Source of the DNA: Pseudomonas rubra
GTDB taxonomy: Bacteria; Pseudomonadota; Gammaproteobacteria; Pseudomonadales; Pseudomonadaceae
Assembly: GCF_028656935.1 (NCBI RefSeq)
Contig: NZ_JAMDGZ010000035.1
Location: 124,001 to 188,000 of the forward strand
Reading direction: 5' to 3'
DNA: 64,000 bases
Shown piece by piece: positions 24,805 through 33,577 of the stretch; the stretch's first letter is position 1, and every line of letters begins with the position of its first letter. The position numbers and the translations under genes are program-made. The notes beneath the pieces are model-generated. The model was not told where the DNA came from and searched no databases. It worked only from the letters and a program-made list of their open reading frames with translations.

Positions 24805-27800
24805 TGCCCGGCCTCATAGCGTGGGGTTTCAGGGGTGGCGTCCTCTTCGGGCTTCTTGCTACCGAACAGCGACGACACACTAACGAAGAACAATGGCACC
24901 CAGAAGATAGCCAATACGGTGGCAGTCAGCATCCCGCCGATCACCCCGGTACCGATGGCGTGCTGGCTACCGGAGCCTGCACCGGTGGAGATGGCCAACG
25001 GTACCACGCCGAGGATGAACGCCAGCGAGGTCATGATGATAGGCCGCAGACGCATCCGGCAGGCCTCGATGGCCGCATCGACCAGGCTGCGGCCCTGCTC
25101 GTGCAGTTCCTTGGCGAACTCGACGATCAGGATCGCGTTCTTCGCCGCAAGACCAATGGTGGTCAACAGACCCACCTGGAAGTACACGTCGTTGGACAGC
25201 CCGCGCAGGCTGGTGGCCAGCAGCGCACCGATGATCCCCAGCGGTACCACGAGCATGACCGCAATCGGGATCGACCAGCTTTCATACAGCGCCGCCAGGC
25301 ACAGGAACACCATCAGCAGCGACAGGGCGTACAGCGCTGGCGCCTGGGAACCGGACAGGCGCTCCTCATACGACAGGCCCGTCCAGGAGTAACCGATACC
25401 CGCTGGCAGCTGTGCGGCCAGGCGCTCGACCTCAAGCATCGCTTCACCGGTACTGTAGCCTGGGGCGGGTGCACCGAGAATCTCCATGGCTTCGACGCCG
25501 TTGTAACGCGACAGCTTCGGTGCACCGTAGATCCACTCGCCCTTGGCGAAGGAGGAGAACGGCACCATCTCGCCAGCGGCGTTGCGCACGTACCATTTCT
25601 GCAGGTCTTCGGGGCTCATCCGCGCACCGGCTTCACCCTGGATGTAGACCTTCTTGACCCGACCGCGGTCGATGAAGTCGTTGACGTAGCTTGCACCCAG
25701 GGCAATCGACAGGGTGTTGTTGATGTCGGCGATGGTCACGCCCAGGGCACTGGCGCGCTCGTCGTCGACGGTCAGTTGGTACTGCGGTTCATCGTTCAGG
25801 CCGTTCGGACGCACTGCCGAGAGGATCTTGCTTTGCGCGGCCATGCCGAGGAACTGGTTACGCGCTTCCATCAGCTTGTCGTGACCGACGCCGGCACGGT
25901 CCTGGAGGAACACGTCGAAACCGGTGGCGTTACCCAGCTCCAGTACCGCAGGCGGGGCGAAGGCGAACACCATCGCGTCGCGGAAGCTGAAGAAGTGCTG
26001 CTGGGCACGGTTGGCCAGGTTGAATACGTTGTTCTCGGCAGAACGCTCGCCCCACGGCTTGAGCATGATGAAGGCCATGCCCGAGCTCTGGCCACGACCG
26101 GCGAAGTTGAAGCCGTTGACGGTGAACACCGAGGCAACGGTATCGGCTTCCTTGTCGAGCAGGTAGCTGCGCATCTCGTCGATCACCACCTGGGTGCGCT
26201 CGGCACTGGAACCGGCCGGAGTCTGCACCTGGGCGAACAGTACACCCTGGTCTTCTTCAGGCAGGAACGCCGTGGGGATGCGGGTGAACAGCCAGATCAT
26301 GCCGACTACGATCAACAGGTAGGCCAGCAGGTACGGAGCCTTGTGCCGCAGCATGTTGCCGACGCCGCTTTCGTAGCTACGCACGCTGCGGTCGAAGTTG
26401 CGGTTGAACCAGCCGAAGAAGCCGCGCTTGGCAACGTGGTGCTCGCCCTTGGCAATCGGCTTGAGCATGGTTGCGCACAGCGCCGGGGTGAAGATCAGTG
26501 CCACCAGTACCGACAGGGCCATGGCCGAGACGATGGTGATGGAGAACTGCTTGTAGATCACCCCGGTGGAGCCGCCGAAGAAGGCCATCGGCAGCAGTAC
26601 CGCCGACAGTACAAGGGCAATACCGACCAGGGCACCCTGGATCTGGCCCATGGATTTCTTGGTCGCTTCCTTGGGTGACAGGCCCTCTTCGGCCATCACC
26701 CGCTCGACGTTCTCCACCACGACGATGGCATCGTCCACCAGCAAGCCGATGGCCAGCACCATGCCGAACATGGTCAGGGTGTTGATACTGAAGCCAGCGG
26801 CGGCAAGGATGCCGAAGGTACCCAGCAATACAACCGGTACGGTCATGGTGGTGATGATGGTGGCGCGGAAGTTCTGCAGGAACAGGTACATCACCAGGAA
26901 CACCAGCACGATCGCTTCGATCAGGGTGTGGATTACCCCGCTGATCGACTCGGTCACCACCGGCGTGGTGTCATACGGGAACACCGCCTTCATGCCTTCC
27001 GGGAAGAACGGCTCCAGGTCGTTGATGGTCTGGCGCAGGGCCTTGGCGGTATCCAGGGCGTTGGCGCCGGTCGCCAGTTTGACTGCAAGGCCGGAGGCCG
27101 GTTTGCCGTTGAACTGTGCGCTGATCGCGTAGTTCTCACCGCCGAGGCTGACCTTGGCGACATCGCTCAGGCGTACCTGGGAGCCGTCACGGTTGACCTT
27201 GAGCAGGATCTTTTCGAACTGCTCAGCGGTCTGCAGGCGGGTCTTGCCGATGATCGTGGCATTGAGCTGGGTGCCGGGCAGGGCAGGCAGGCCGCCGAGC
27301 TGGCCGGACGACACCTGGACGTTCTGCGCGGCCACGGCGGTGCGCACGTCGACCGGGGTCAGCTGATATTTGTTCAGCTTGGCCGGGTCGAGCCAGATAC
27401 GCATGGCGTACTGGGCACCGAACACCTGGAAGTCACCGACACCGGCCGTCCGCGAGATCGGGTCCTGCATGTTGGAGACGATATAGTTGGCCAGGTCGTC
27501 CTTGGTCATGCTGCCGTCTTCAGACACCAGGCCAATGACCAGCAGGAAGTTTTTCACCGCCTTGGTCACGCGGATACCCTGCTGTTGCACTTCTTGCGGC
27601 AACAGCGGGGTGGCCAGGTTCAGCTTGTTCTGTACCTGGACCTGCGCGGTGTCGGGGTTGGTGCCCTGCTCGAAGGTCGCGGTAATGGTCATGCTGCCGT
27701 CGGAGTTACTTTCCGAGGAAACATAGCGCAGGTTGTCGATACCGTTGAGCTGTTGCTCGATCACTTGAACCACGGTGTCCTGCACGGTTTGCGCCGAGGC

Positions 27801-27953
27801 GCCCGGGTAGGTCACGGCGATGGCGATGGCCGGCGGTGCGATGCTCGGGTACTGGTTGATAGGCAACTTGAGGATCGACAAGGCGCCGACCAGCATGATC
27901 ACCAAGGCGATCACCCAGGCGAAGATCGGGCGATCGATAAAGAATCTCGACAT
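24801..27953 (-). CDS. ttgB: RND inner-membrane pump of the TtgABC efflux system
   Basis: 1050 residues, the usual length of HAE1-type RND pumps. N-terminal MSRFFIDRPIFAWVIALVIML, the proton-relay aspartate pair in LLVDDAIVVVENVERVM of helix 4 (about residues 405-421) and a large periplasmic loop after helices 1 and 7 are all seen. The end is hydrophilic. It expels antibiotics, toluene and plant phenolics using the proton gradient. It lies three bases after ttgA and overlaps ttgC. Long open frames on the opposite strand are shadows. Confidence 0.95.
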   Translation of the reverse strand: MSRFFIDRPIFAWVIALVIMLVGALSILKLPINQYPSIAPPAIAIAVTYPGASAQTVQDTVVQVIEQQLNGIDNLRYVSSESNSDGSMTITATFEQGTNPDTAQVQVQNKLNLATPLLPQEVQQQGIRVTKAVKNFLLVIGLVSEDGSMTKDDLANYIVSNMQDPISRTAGVGDFQVFGAQYAMRIWLDPAKLNKYQLTPVDVRTAVAAQNVQVSSGQLGGLPALPGTQLNATIIGKTRLQTAEQFEKILLKVNRDGSQVRLSDVAKVSLGGENYAISAQFNGKPASGLAVKLATGANALDTAKALRQTINDLEPFFPEGMKAVFPYDTTPVVTESISGVIHTLIEAIVLVFLVMYLFLQNFRATIITTMTVPVVLLGTFGILAAAGFSINTLTMFGMVLAIGLLVDDAIVVVENVERVMAEEGLSPKEATKKSMGQIQGALVGIALVLSAVLLPMAFFGGSTGVIYKQFSITIVSAMALSVLVALIFTPALCATMLKPIAKGEHHVAKRGFFGWFNRNFDRSVRSYESGVGNMLRHKAPYLLAYLLIVVGMIWLFTRIPTAFLPEEDQGVLFAQVQTPAGSSAERTQVVIDEMRSYLLDKEADTVASVFTVNGFNFAGRGQSSGMAFIMLKPWGERSAENNVFNLANRAQQHFFSFRDAMVFAFAPPAVLELGNATGFDVFLQDRAGVGHDKLMEARNQFLGMAAQSKILSAVRPNGLNDEPQYQLTVDDERASALGVTIADINNTLSIALGASYVNDFIDRGRVKKVYIQGEAGARMSPEDLQKWYVRNAAGEMVPFSSFAKGEWIYGAPKLSRYNGVEAMEILGAPAPGYSTGEAMLEVERLAAQLPAGIGYSWTGLSYEERLSGSQAPALYALSLLMVFLCLAALYESWSIPIAVMLVVPLGIIGALLATSLRGLSNDVYFQVGLLTTIGLAAKNAILIVEFAKELHEQGRSLVDAAIEACRMRLRPIIMTSLAFILGVVPLAISTGAGSGSQHAIGTGVIGGMLTATVLAIFWVPLFFVSVSSLFGSKKPEEDATPETPRYEAGQ

Positions 27954-27956
27954 GGT

Positions 27957-29108
27957 TTACTCCCCTTTGGCCTCTGCAGTCGATGCATTGGCCTGGGTTG
28001 GCTGGGCAGGCTTGACGTTGGTGGCGTCGCTGACCTTGACCTCGACGCCCGGTTTGACGAACTGCAGGCCTTCGGTGATCAGGCGATCGCCCGGGTTCAG
28101 GCCTTCCTGGATCAGCCAGTCGCTACCCACGGTCCGGCTGGCCTTGAGCTGGCGCAGTTCGACCTTGTTGTCTTGGTTGACGATCAAGGCGGTCGGCTGG
28201 CCTTTAAGGTCGCGGGTCACGCCTTGTTGCGGGGCGAGGATGGCAGCGCTGTTGACCCCGGCGGCCAGGCGCGCGTGGACGAACATGCCTGGCAGCAGGT
28301 TGTGTTCAGGGTTGGGGAACACTGCACGCAGGGTCACCGAGCCGGTGGTCTGGTCTACCGAGACTTCGGAGAATTCCAGGCGACCGTCCTTGCCGTAGGT
28401 GCTGCCGTCTTCCAGGGTCAGAGTGACCTTGGCAGCGTTGTCGCCGACCTTCTGCAACTGGCCGCTTTCCAGTTCGCGGCGCAGCTTGAGCAGCTCGGCC
28501 GAGGACTGGGTGACGTCAACGTAGATCGGGTCGAGCTGCTGGATCACCGCCATGGCATCGACCTGGCCATTGTTGACCAGGGCGCCTTCGGTCACCGAAG
28601 AGCGGCCGATACGACCGCTCAGCGGCGCCAGGACCTTGGTGTAGCGCAGGTCGATCTGGGCGCTGCGCAGCGAGGCTTCAGCCTGCAAACGTTTGGCATT
28701 GGCGTCGTCGTATTCCTGGCGGCTGACAGCCTGTTCGGCGACCAGTTGCTTGTAACGCTCGGCCAGCGAGCGGGTCGATTGCAGGTTGGCCTGGGCGCTG
28801 GTCAGGGTCGCCTCGTACACCGACGGGTCGATCTGGTACAGCTGCTGACCTTCCTTGACTTCGCTGCCTTCCTTGAACAGGCGCTTGAGAATGATGCCGT
28901 TGACCTGGGGGCGGACCTCGGCAATGCGGTACGCGGTGGTACGGCCTGGGAGGTCGGACGTCAGGGTATAGGCTTGGGTTTGCAAGGTTACGACGCCGAC
29001 CTGAGGAGCTTGCGCCGCAGGCGCCGCCTCTTCCTTTTTACAGCCGCTGAGCAGGGTTGCCAGGGCGACGGCGGAAACCAGAGCGGTAACAGCTGGCTTG
29101 AATTGCAT
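27957..29108 (-). CDS. ttgA: Periplasmic adaptor of the TtgABC efflux pump
   Basis: 383 residues from the ATG at 29108 (GAGGAT upstream); a 12-codon longer frame is rejected. Lipoprotein signal with lipobox LLSGC (C22). A split lipoyl domain (VRPQVNGIILKRLFKEGSEV and YTKVLAPLSGRIGRSSV) flanks a helical hairpin (about 95-160). Beta-barrel and membrane-proximal domains follow. First gene of the operon, divergent from ttgR, with the TtgR operator about 100 bases upstream. Confidence 0.93.
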   Translation of the reverse strand: MQFKPAVTALVSAVALATLLSGCKKEEAAPAAQAPQVGVVTLQTQAYTLTSDLPGRTTAYRIAEVRPQVNGIILKRLFKEGSEVKEGQQLYQIDPSVYEATLTSAQANLQSTRSLAERYKQLVAEQAVSRQEYDDANAKRLQAEASLRSAQIDLRYTKVLAPLSGRIGRSSVTEGALVNNGQVDAMAVIQQLDPIYVDVTQSSAELLKLRRELESGQLQKVGDNAAKVTLTLEDGSTYGKDGRLEFSEVSVDQTTGSVTLRAVFPNPEHNLLPGMFVHARLAAGVNSAAILAPQQGVTRDLKGQPTALIVNQDNKVELRQLKASRTVGSDWLIQEGLNPGDRLITEGLQFVKPGVEVKVSDATNVKPAQPTQANASTAEAKGE

Positions 29109-29204
29109 GAAGATCCTCGGGTCGCAAGAGCTGAAGACGCTCAAGAATAATGGAAAGGGTGCGCTATAAAAAATGCTGTCGAGTGGATAAATAGCTTGCT
29201 AAGG

Positions 29205-29238
29205 AATATACTTACATTCATGGTTGTTTGTAAATACC
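29205..29238. promoter_or_regulatory. TtgR operator between ttgA and ttgR
   Basis: The core is an inverted repeat TTACA (29212-29216) to TGTAA (29229-29233) within ACTTACATTCATGGTTGTTT. Read on the minus strand it nearly matches the TtgR operator of P. putida as I recall it. It overlaps the divergent promoters, so TtgR bound here represses both ttgABC and itself until an inducer binds. Confidence 0.85.
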
Positions 29239-29367
29239 TCGCAGGCGACGCATTCAGTCCTAGCGAGCCCCCAAATTAATACATCCGGTAACAGTCTTCA
29301 GAGGCTGACCCGGGCCTACTCCCAGGCACCCAGCGTGCGTGCCCGGGCCTGATGAGGTTGTACTGCC

Positions 29368-30000
29368 ATGGTCCGTCGAACTAAAGAAGAAGCCCAGGAA
29401 ACCCGTGCCCAGATTCTTGAAGCTGCGGAAAAGGCCTTCTATAAACGCGGGGTAGCGCGTACCACCCTGGCTGATATCGCCAAGGAAGCGGGGGTGACCC
29501 GTGGCGCCATCTACTGGCACTTCAACGACAAGGCCGAACTGGTTCAGGCCATGCTCGACAGCCTGCACGAGCCGCTGGACGCCCTGGCGCGCGCCAGTGA
29601 AAGCGAGGATGAAGTCGACCCGCTCGGCTGCATGCGCAAGCTGCTGGTGCGTCTGATGCACCAGATGGTGCTTGATCCGAAAACCCGGCGAATCAATGAA
29701 ATTCTGCATCACAAATGCGAGTTCACCGATGATATGTGCGAGATCCGCCAGCAACGGCAGGCCTCGACGGTCGATTGTCATGCCCATATCGCGTTGTCGC
29801 TGGGCAATGCAGTCAAGCGCGGGCAACTGCCCGCCGACGTGGACCCGGATCGCGCGGCATTGGCTATTTATGCCTATATAGACGGATTGATCCGTCGCTG
29901 GCTACTGCTGCCAGACAGCTTCGACCTGCTCAATCAGGCCGAGCTGTGGATCGATACCGGGCTGGATATGCTGCGCTTGAGCCCCGCCTTGCGCAAATGA
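29368..30000 (+). CDS. ttgR: TetR-family repressor of ttgABC
   Basis: 210 residues. The N-terminal HTH (about 10-57; VRRTKEEAQETRAQILEAAE, then TTLADIAKEAGVTRGAIYWHF) is nearly that of P. putida TtgR. The C-terminal ligand domain follows, with ILHHKCEFTDDMCEIRQQR lining the inducer cavity. It releases the operator on binding drugs or plant phenolics such as phloretin (known for the family). The leader carries a CCCGGGC/GCCCGGG stem (29309-29315 with 29341-29347) just before the GATGAGG ribosome-binding site, which may damp translation. Confidence 0.93.
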   Translation: MVRRTKEEAQETRAQILEAAEKAFYKRGVARTTLADIAKEAGVTRGAIYWHFNDKAELVQAMLDSLHEPLDALARASESEDEVDPLGCMRKLLVRLMHQMVLDPKTRRINEILHHKCEFTDDMCEIRQQRQASTVDCHAHIALSLGNAVKRGQLPADVDPDRAALAIYAYIDGLIRRWLLLPDSFDLLNQAELWIDTGLDMLRLSPALRK

Positions 30001-30094
30001 CACTTTGTGAAGCTTTGTGATCATTTGTTGCTACGGTTGTTGAAATGCCCTCCTGGTTGCCGCGCAATAGCCTGTCAGGCAAGGCCGGTGCAGT

Positions 30095-31279
30095 CTACTC
30101 GATAGGCTCGTAGGGCAGGCCGACATAATTTTCTGCCAATGTTGTACGACCAGCCTCGGAGCTGACGTAGTACTCAAGCTCACTTTGCTGGATACGTTGG
30201 CTGAAGGCATCGCTGTCGGGAAAACGGTGCAGGATCGAGGTCATCCACCAGGAAAAGCGTTCGGCCTTCCAGATTCGCCGCAGGCAGATCTGCGAGTAGC
30301 GTTCCAGCAGGTCAGTGCGCCCTTGGCCGTAGACCTTGCGCAGAATGTTGTACAAGGTGCTGACATCACTGGCCGCAAGGTTCAGACCCTTGGCCCCGGT
30401 AGGCGGCACGATGTGCGCGGCGTCACCGAGCAGGAACAGTTTGCCGTACTGCATCGGTTCAACCACAAAACTGCGCAGCGGCGCGATGCTCTTTTCAATG
30501 GCGGGACCTGTGACCAGGCGCTCGGCCAGATCAGTCGGCAGGCGTGATTTGAGTTCGCTCCAGAAGCGCTCATCGGACCAGTCCTCGACCTTCTCCTCAG
30601 CTGGAACCTGAACGTAGTATCGGGTGCGGGTCGGTGAGCGCATGCTGCACAGGGCAAAGCCGCGCTCGTGGCGGGCATAGACGAGTTCGTCGCTAACCGG
30701 CGGGGTGTCGGCCAGCACCCCGAGCCAGCCGAATGGGTAGACCCGTTCGAATATCTTCAGCGCTTGCGCAGGAATCGATTGCCGGGCGATACCGTGATAA
30801 CCGTCGCAGCCGGCAATGTAATCACAGTCCAGACGCTGCACTTCACCGTCTTTTTCGAAGGTCAGGTAAGGGTGGTCAGACTTGAGGTCGTGGGGGCGTA
30901 CATTGTTGGCTTGATAAACGGTGACTGCGCCGCAGGCTTGACGCGCTTGCATCAGGTCGCGGGTGACTTCGGTCTGGCCATAGATCATGACGCCTTTGCC
31001 GCCGGTCAGGCCCTTGAGGTCAATATGTTCGCGTCGCCCATCGAAAGCCAGTTCAAAGCCACTGTGGGGCAGGCCTTCGGCGTCCATGCGCGCGCCAACC
31101 CCGGCTTCGCGCAACAATTCGACCATGCCCTGTTCCAGCACCCCGGCACGGATGCGCCCGAGCACGTAGTCGGCGCTTTGGCGCTCGACGATGACGTTGG
31201 CGATCCCGGCCTTGTGCAGTAACTGGCCGAGCAGCAGGCCAGCAGGGCCGGCACCGATAATTGCGACTTGAGTCTTCAT
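30095..31279 (-). CDS. pobA: 4-hydroxybenzoate 3-monooxygenase
   Basis: 394 residues, exactly the usual PobA length. FAD-binding GAGPAG (residues 9-14), the DG motif DYIAGCDGYHGIARQSIP, and GDAAHIVPPTGAKGLNLAASDV near residue 285 define the class A flavoprotein hydroxylase. It turns 4-hydroxybenzoate into protocatechuate with NADPH and O2. It is divergent from pobR. AACAACAA runs into the start codon (31286-31279), a good match to the Hfq/Crc target AANAANAA, so repression by preferred carbon sources is likely. Confidence 0.96.
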   Translation of the reverse strand: MKTQVAIIGAGPAGLLLGQLLHKAGIANVIVERQSADYVLGRIRAGVLEQGMVELLREAGVGARMDAEGLPHSGFELAFDGRREHIDLKGLTGGKGVMIYGQTEVTRDLMQARQACGAVTVYQANNVRPHDLKSDHPYLTFEKDGEVQRLDCDYIAGCDGYHGIARQSIPAQALKIFERVYPFGWLGVLADTPPVSDELVYARHERGFALCSMRSPTRTRYYVQVPAEEKVEDWSDERFWSELKSRLPTDLAERLVTGPAIEKSIAPLRSFVVEPMQYGKLFLLGDAAHIVPPTGAKGLNLAASDVSTLYNILRKVYGQGRTDLLERYSQICLRRIWKAERFSWWMTSILHRFPDSDAFSQRIQQSELEYYVSSEAGRTTLAENYVGLPYEPIE

Positions 31280-31447
31280 TGTTGTTATCCCAGGCAGGCT
31301 TCAGCACAGGGCTGCAAGCAGCTTATGATTGTTGTGCTTGCATTTTTCGCTTGGAAAGACGAGCAAAGAAGGGATAAAAGTGGTGTGAAGCAGGACTTTT
31401 CACCAATCGGTGCGATTATCGGGCACCGTCCTGGAGAGCGTTGAACC

Positions 31448-32326
31448 ATGAGCAAGGCGTCGATTCCGGTATTCAAACTGTATGGCGAGCAGTTGCAGTG
31501 GCCGACCCCGGACTTGCTGCACTGCGAGTCGATCCCGGTGCGCAGCCGTGTGCACGATTGGGAGATAGAACCCCATCGACATGCCGACCTGTGCCAGTTG
31601 CTGTTCCTCTACACAGGGCAGGCTGAGATCGAAGTGGAAGGCCGGGTCCAGCGCCTGGATCAGGCCGCCATCCAGGTGGTACCGGCGTTGTGCGTGCATG
31701 GATTCCGGTTTTCCAGCGATGTCGACGGCTACGTGGTCACCCTGGCGGCGCCCCTGGTGAACGTGCTGCACACACAACTGGCAGGCGCGCCAGCGGCCCT
31801 GGCCCAGGCGGGCACTTACCTGGCAGGCGCTGACCGCACCCATTTGTACAGTCTGTTCAGCGCCTTGCAGCAGGAGTATCAGCAGGAGCAACCCGGGCGC
31901 GATTTGCAGTTGCGCTCGCTGATCAATCTGCTGGTGGTGTGGATTAGCCGCCAATGCTTGCAGCGCCATGGCCAAGGGCTGGCAGTGGCGCGCGGGCGGG
32001 AGTACCTGGAGCGTTTCAACTCCCAGGTCGAGCAGCAGTTTCGCCAGCAGCCGAGCGTCGAGGCGCTGGCCCATCAAGTGGGGATTTCGGTGGCCCATCT
32101 GAACAGCATCTGCCGTGAACTGGCCGGGCAGTCGGCGTTGCAGATCATCCATCAACGCTTGCTGCTCGAGGCCAAGCGCGAGCTGATCTACACCAGCCTG
32201 AGCATCAAGCAACTGGCCGAAAGCCTGGGCTTTACCGACCCTGCGTACTTTTCGCGGTTCTTCCGCCGCCTGACCGGTAAGGCCCCCAGTGACTTTCGTC
32301 AGCAGGCTGCACGTCACGCTACTTGA
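31448..32326 (+). CDS. pobR: AraC-family activator of pobA
   Basis: 292 residues. An N-terminal cupin-like sensor domain (about 20-110; WEIEPHRHADLCQLLFLYTGQAEIEVEG) is followed by the AraC double HTH (about 190-285; PSVEALAHQVGISVAHLNSICRE, then SIKQLAESLGFTDPAYFSRFFRRLTGKAPSDFR). Divergent from pobA, as PobR/PobC in Pseudomonas, and probably activated by 4-hydroxybenzoate. In the shared promoter region one CGATTATCG copy (31413-31421) matches a PcaR half-site. The last eight bases overlap the convergent small gene at 32319. Confidence 0.88.
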   Translation: MSKASIPVFKLYGEQLQWPTPDLLHCESIPVRSRVHDWEIEPHRHADLCQLLFLYTGQAEIEVEGRVQRLDQAAIQVVPALCVHGFRFSSDVDGYVVTLAAPLVNVLHTQLAGAPAALAQAGTYLAGADRTHLYSLFSALQQEYQQEQPGRDLQLRSLINLLVVWISRQCLQRHGQGLAVARGREYLERFNSQVEQQFRQQPSVEALAHQVGISVAHLNSICRELAGQSALQIIHQRLLLEAKRELIYTSLSIKQLAESLGFTDPAYFSRFFRRLTGKAPSDFRQQAARHAT

Positions 32327-32492
32327 GTGCGCTCAGTGTCGCGGTGTGCGGCACGCAGTGAGCCAGGCTGCAACTGGCGGCGGAGTAAGGTTGATTGCGA
32401 ATCTGTTCGACCCGGTAGGCTGCGGCGGCATACAGCCCGACGGCAGCGGCCATGGCACAGACAACGGCGCATTTTCTGGATTTGACGCCCAT
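32319..32492 (-). CDS. Small single-pass membrane or secreted protein, unknown
   Basis: 57 residues from the ATG at 32492, eight bases after a clear AGGAGG. A basic N-terminus MGVKSRK precedes a hydrophobic run (about 8-24: CAVVCAMAAAVGLYAAAAY). Then a polar tail carries two cysteines (ASCSLAHC). It could be membrane-anchored with the tail in the periplasm, or exported. It ends inside the last codons of pobR on the opposite strand. I do not recognise the family; the strong Shine-Dalgarno site and sensible topology support a real gene. Confidence 0.55.
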   Translation of the reverse strand: MGVKSRKCAVVCAMAAAVGLYAAAAYRVEQIRNQPYSAASCSLAHCVPHTATLSALK

Positions 32493-32564
32493 GATGCTCA
32501 CCTCCTGCCAACCACGTACAGGTGCTATTCAAAGCATAGGTCAGCTTGTCCAGGTACGCCCGAT

Positions 32565-33473
32565 CTAGAGCAGGTCGCGGTCCCAGATCGGCTCGGCGGT
32601 AAAGCGCTCGGCAAGGAAGTCGAGCATGCTGCGCAGGGTCGCCGGCATGTGCTTGCGTGAGGTGTACACGGCGTTGAGGTTCAGTTCCCGCGGTTTGGCC
32701 TGGGGCAACAGGCGAATCAGCTGACCGCTGCGCAGGGCGTCGGCGGCCTGGTAAGTCGGCAGCATCGCCACGCCCGCGCCGGCCAGTGCCGCCCGTTGCA
32801 GGGTCATGGCCTCATTGGCGCTGATATTGCCCTGCACCGGCACCGAGACCACCTCACCGTCCAGGTGAAAGTGCCAAAGGCTACGGCCGAAGTAGGAGTG
32901 GGTCAGGCAGTTATGCTGGCTGAGGTCCTGGACCTGCTCAGGCGCCGGGTGCTGCTGCAGGTAGGCGGGGGAGGCGCAAATCACCGAGCGGCAAACGCTC
33001 AGGCGGCGGGCAATGAGGTTGGGGTCCAGATCGTTGCTGGTGCGGATCGCAAGATCGATGCGCTCATCCACCAGGTTCACCGTGCGGTCGAGCATCTGCA
33101 GGTCGATTTTCACCCCAGGGTAGCGTTTGACGTAATCGGCCACGGCGTCCATCAACTGCGCCTGGCCGAACGAGGTGCTGACACTGATGCGCAACTCGCC
33201 GCGCGGAGCATCGTTCGGGGTGCTGACGGCTGCCTGCAGGTCACCGGCAAGATCGAGCATCTGCCGGCAGCGCGGCAGGGTTTCCTGGCCGGCCGCAGTC
33301 AGGCTCAGGCGCCTCGTAGTGCGCTGCATCAGGCGTGCGCCGACCCAGTCCTCAAGCTCGGCCAGGTACCTGGAAACCACCGGCCGGGAAAGCTCCAGAT
33401 GGTCGGCGGCGGCCGATTGGCTGCCCAGGTCGACCACGCTGACGAAGACCCGCATTGCTGTCAGACGATCCAT
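32565..33473 (-). CDS. LysR-family transcriptional regulator
   Basis: 302 residues. The winged HTH is in residues 1-60 (MDRLTAMRVFVSVVDLGSQS, HLELSRPVVSRYLAELEDWVG). The effector domain follows from about 90, with the pattern ELRISVSTSFGQAQLMDAVADYVKRYP of the large CrgA/DhcR-like subgroup. It is divergent from the secreted metallo-hydrolase gene across about 100 bases and probably controls it. The effector is unknown. Confidence 0.85.
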   Translation of the reverse strand: MDRLTAMRVFVSVVDLGSQSAAADHLELSRPVVSRYLAELEDWVGARLMQRTTRRLSLTAAGQETLPRCRQMLDLAGDLQAAVSTPNDAPRGELRISVSTSFGQAQLMDAVADYVKRYPGVKIDLQMLDRTVNLVDERIDLAIRTSNDLDPNLIARRLSVCRSVICASPAYLQQHPAPEQVQDLSQHNCLTHSYFGRSLWHFHLDGEVVSVPVQGNISANEAMTLQRAALAGAGVAMLPTYQAADALRSGQLIRLLPQAKPRELNLNAVYTSRKHMPATLRSMLDFLAERFTAEPIWDRDLL

Positions 33474-33577
33474 GATTTGCCCGCTTTTAGAAACAAACTA
33501 ATCCTAAGCATCGCATTTTTTGTGACGGATCGTGCAACTAAGCTGTTGTTCATCGCCCACCTCACAGGAATTGCCCG

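Noticed and set aside
24804..26678. 624-residue open frame antisense to ttgB
   Set aside because: No signal, domain or ribosome site; ttgB on the other strand is full length with conserved residues.
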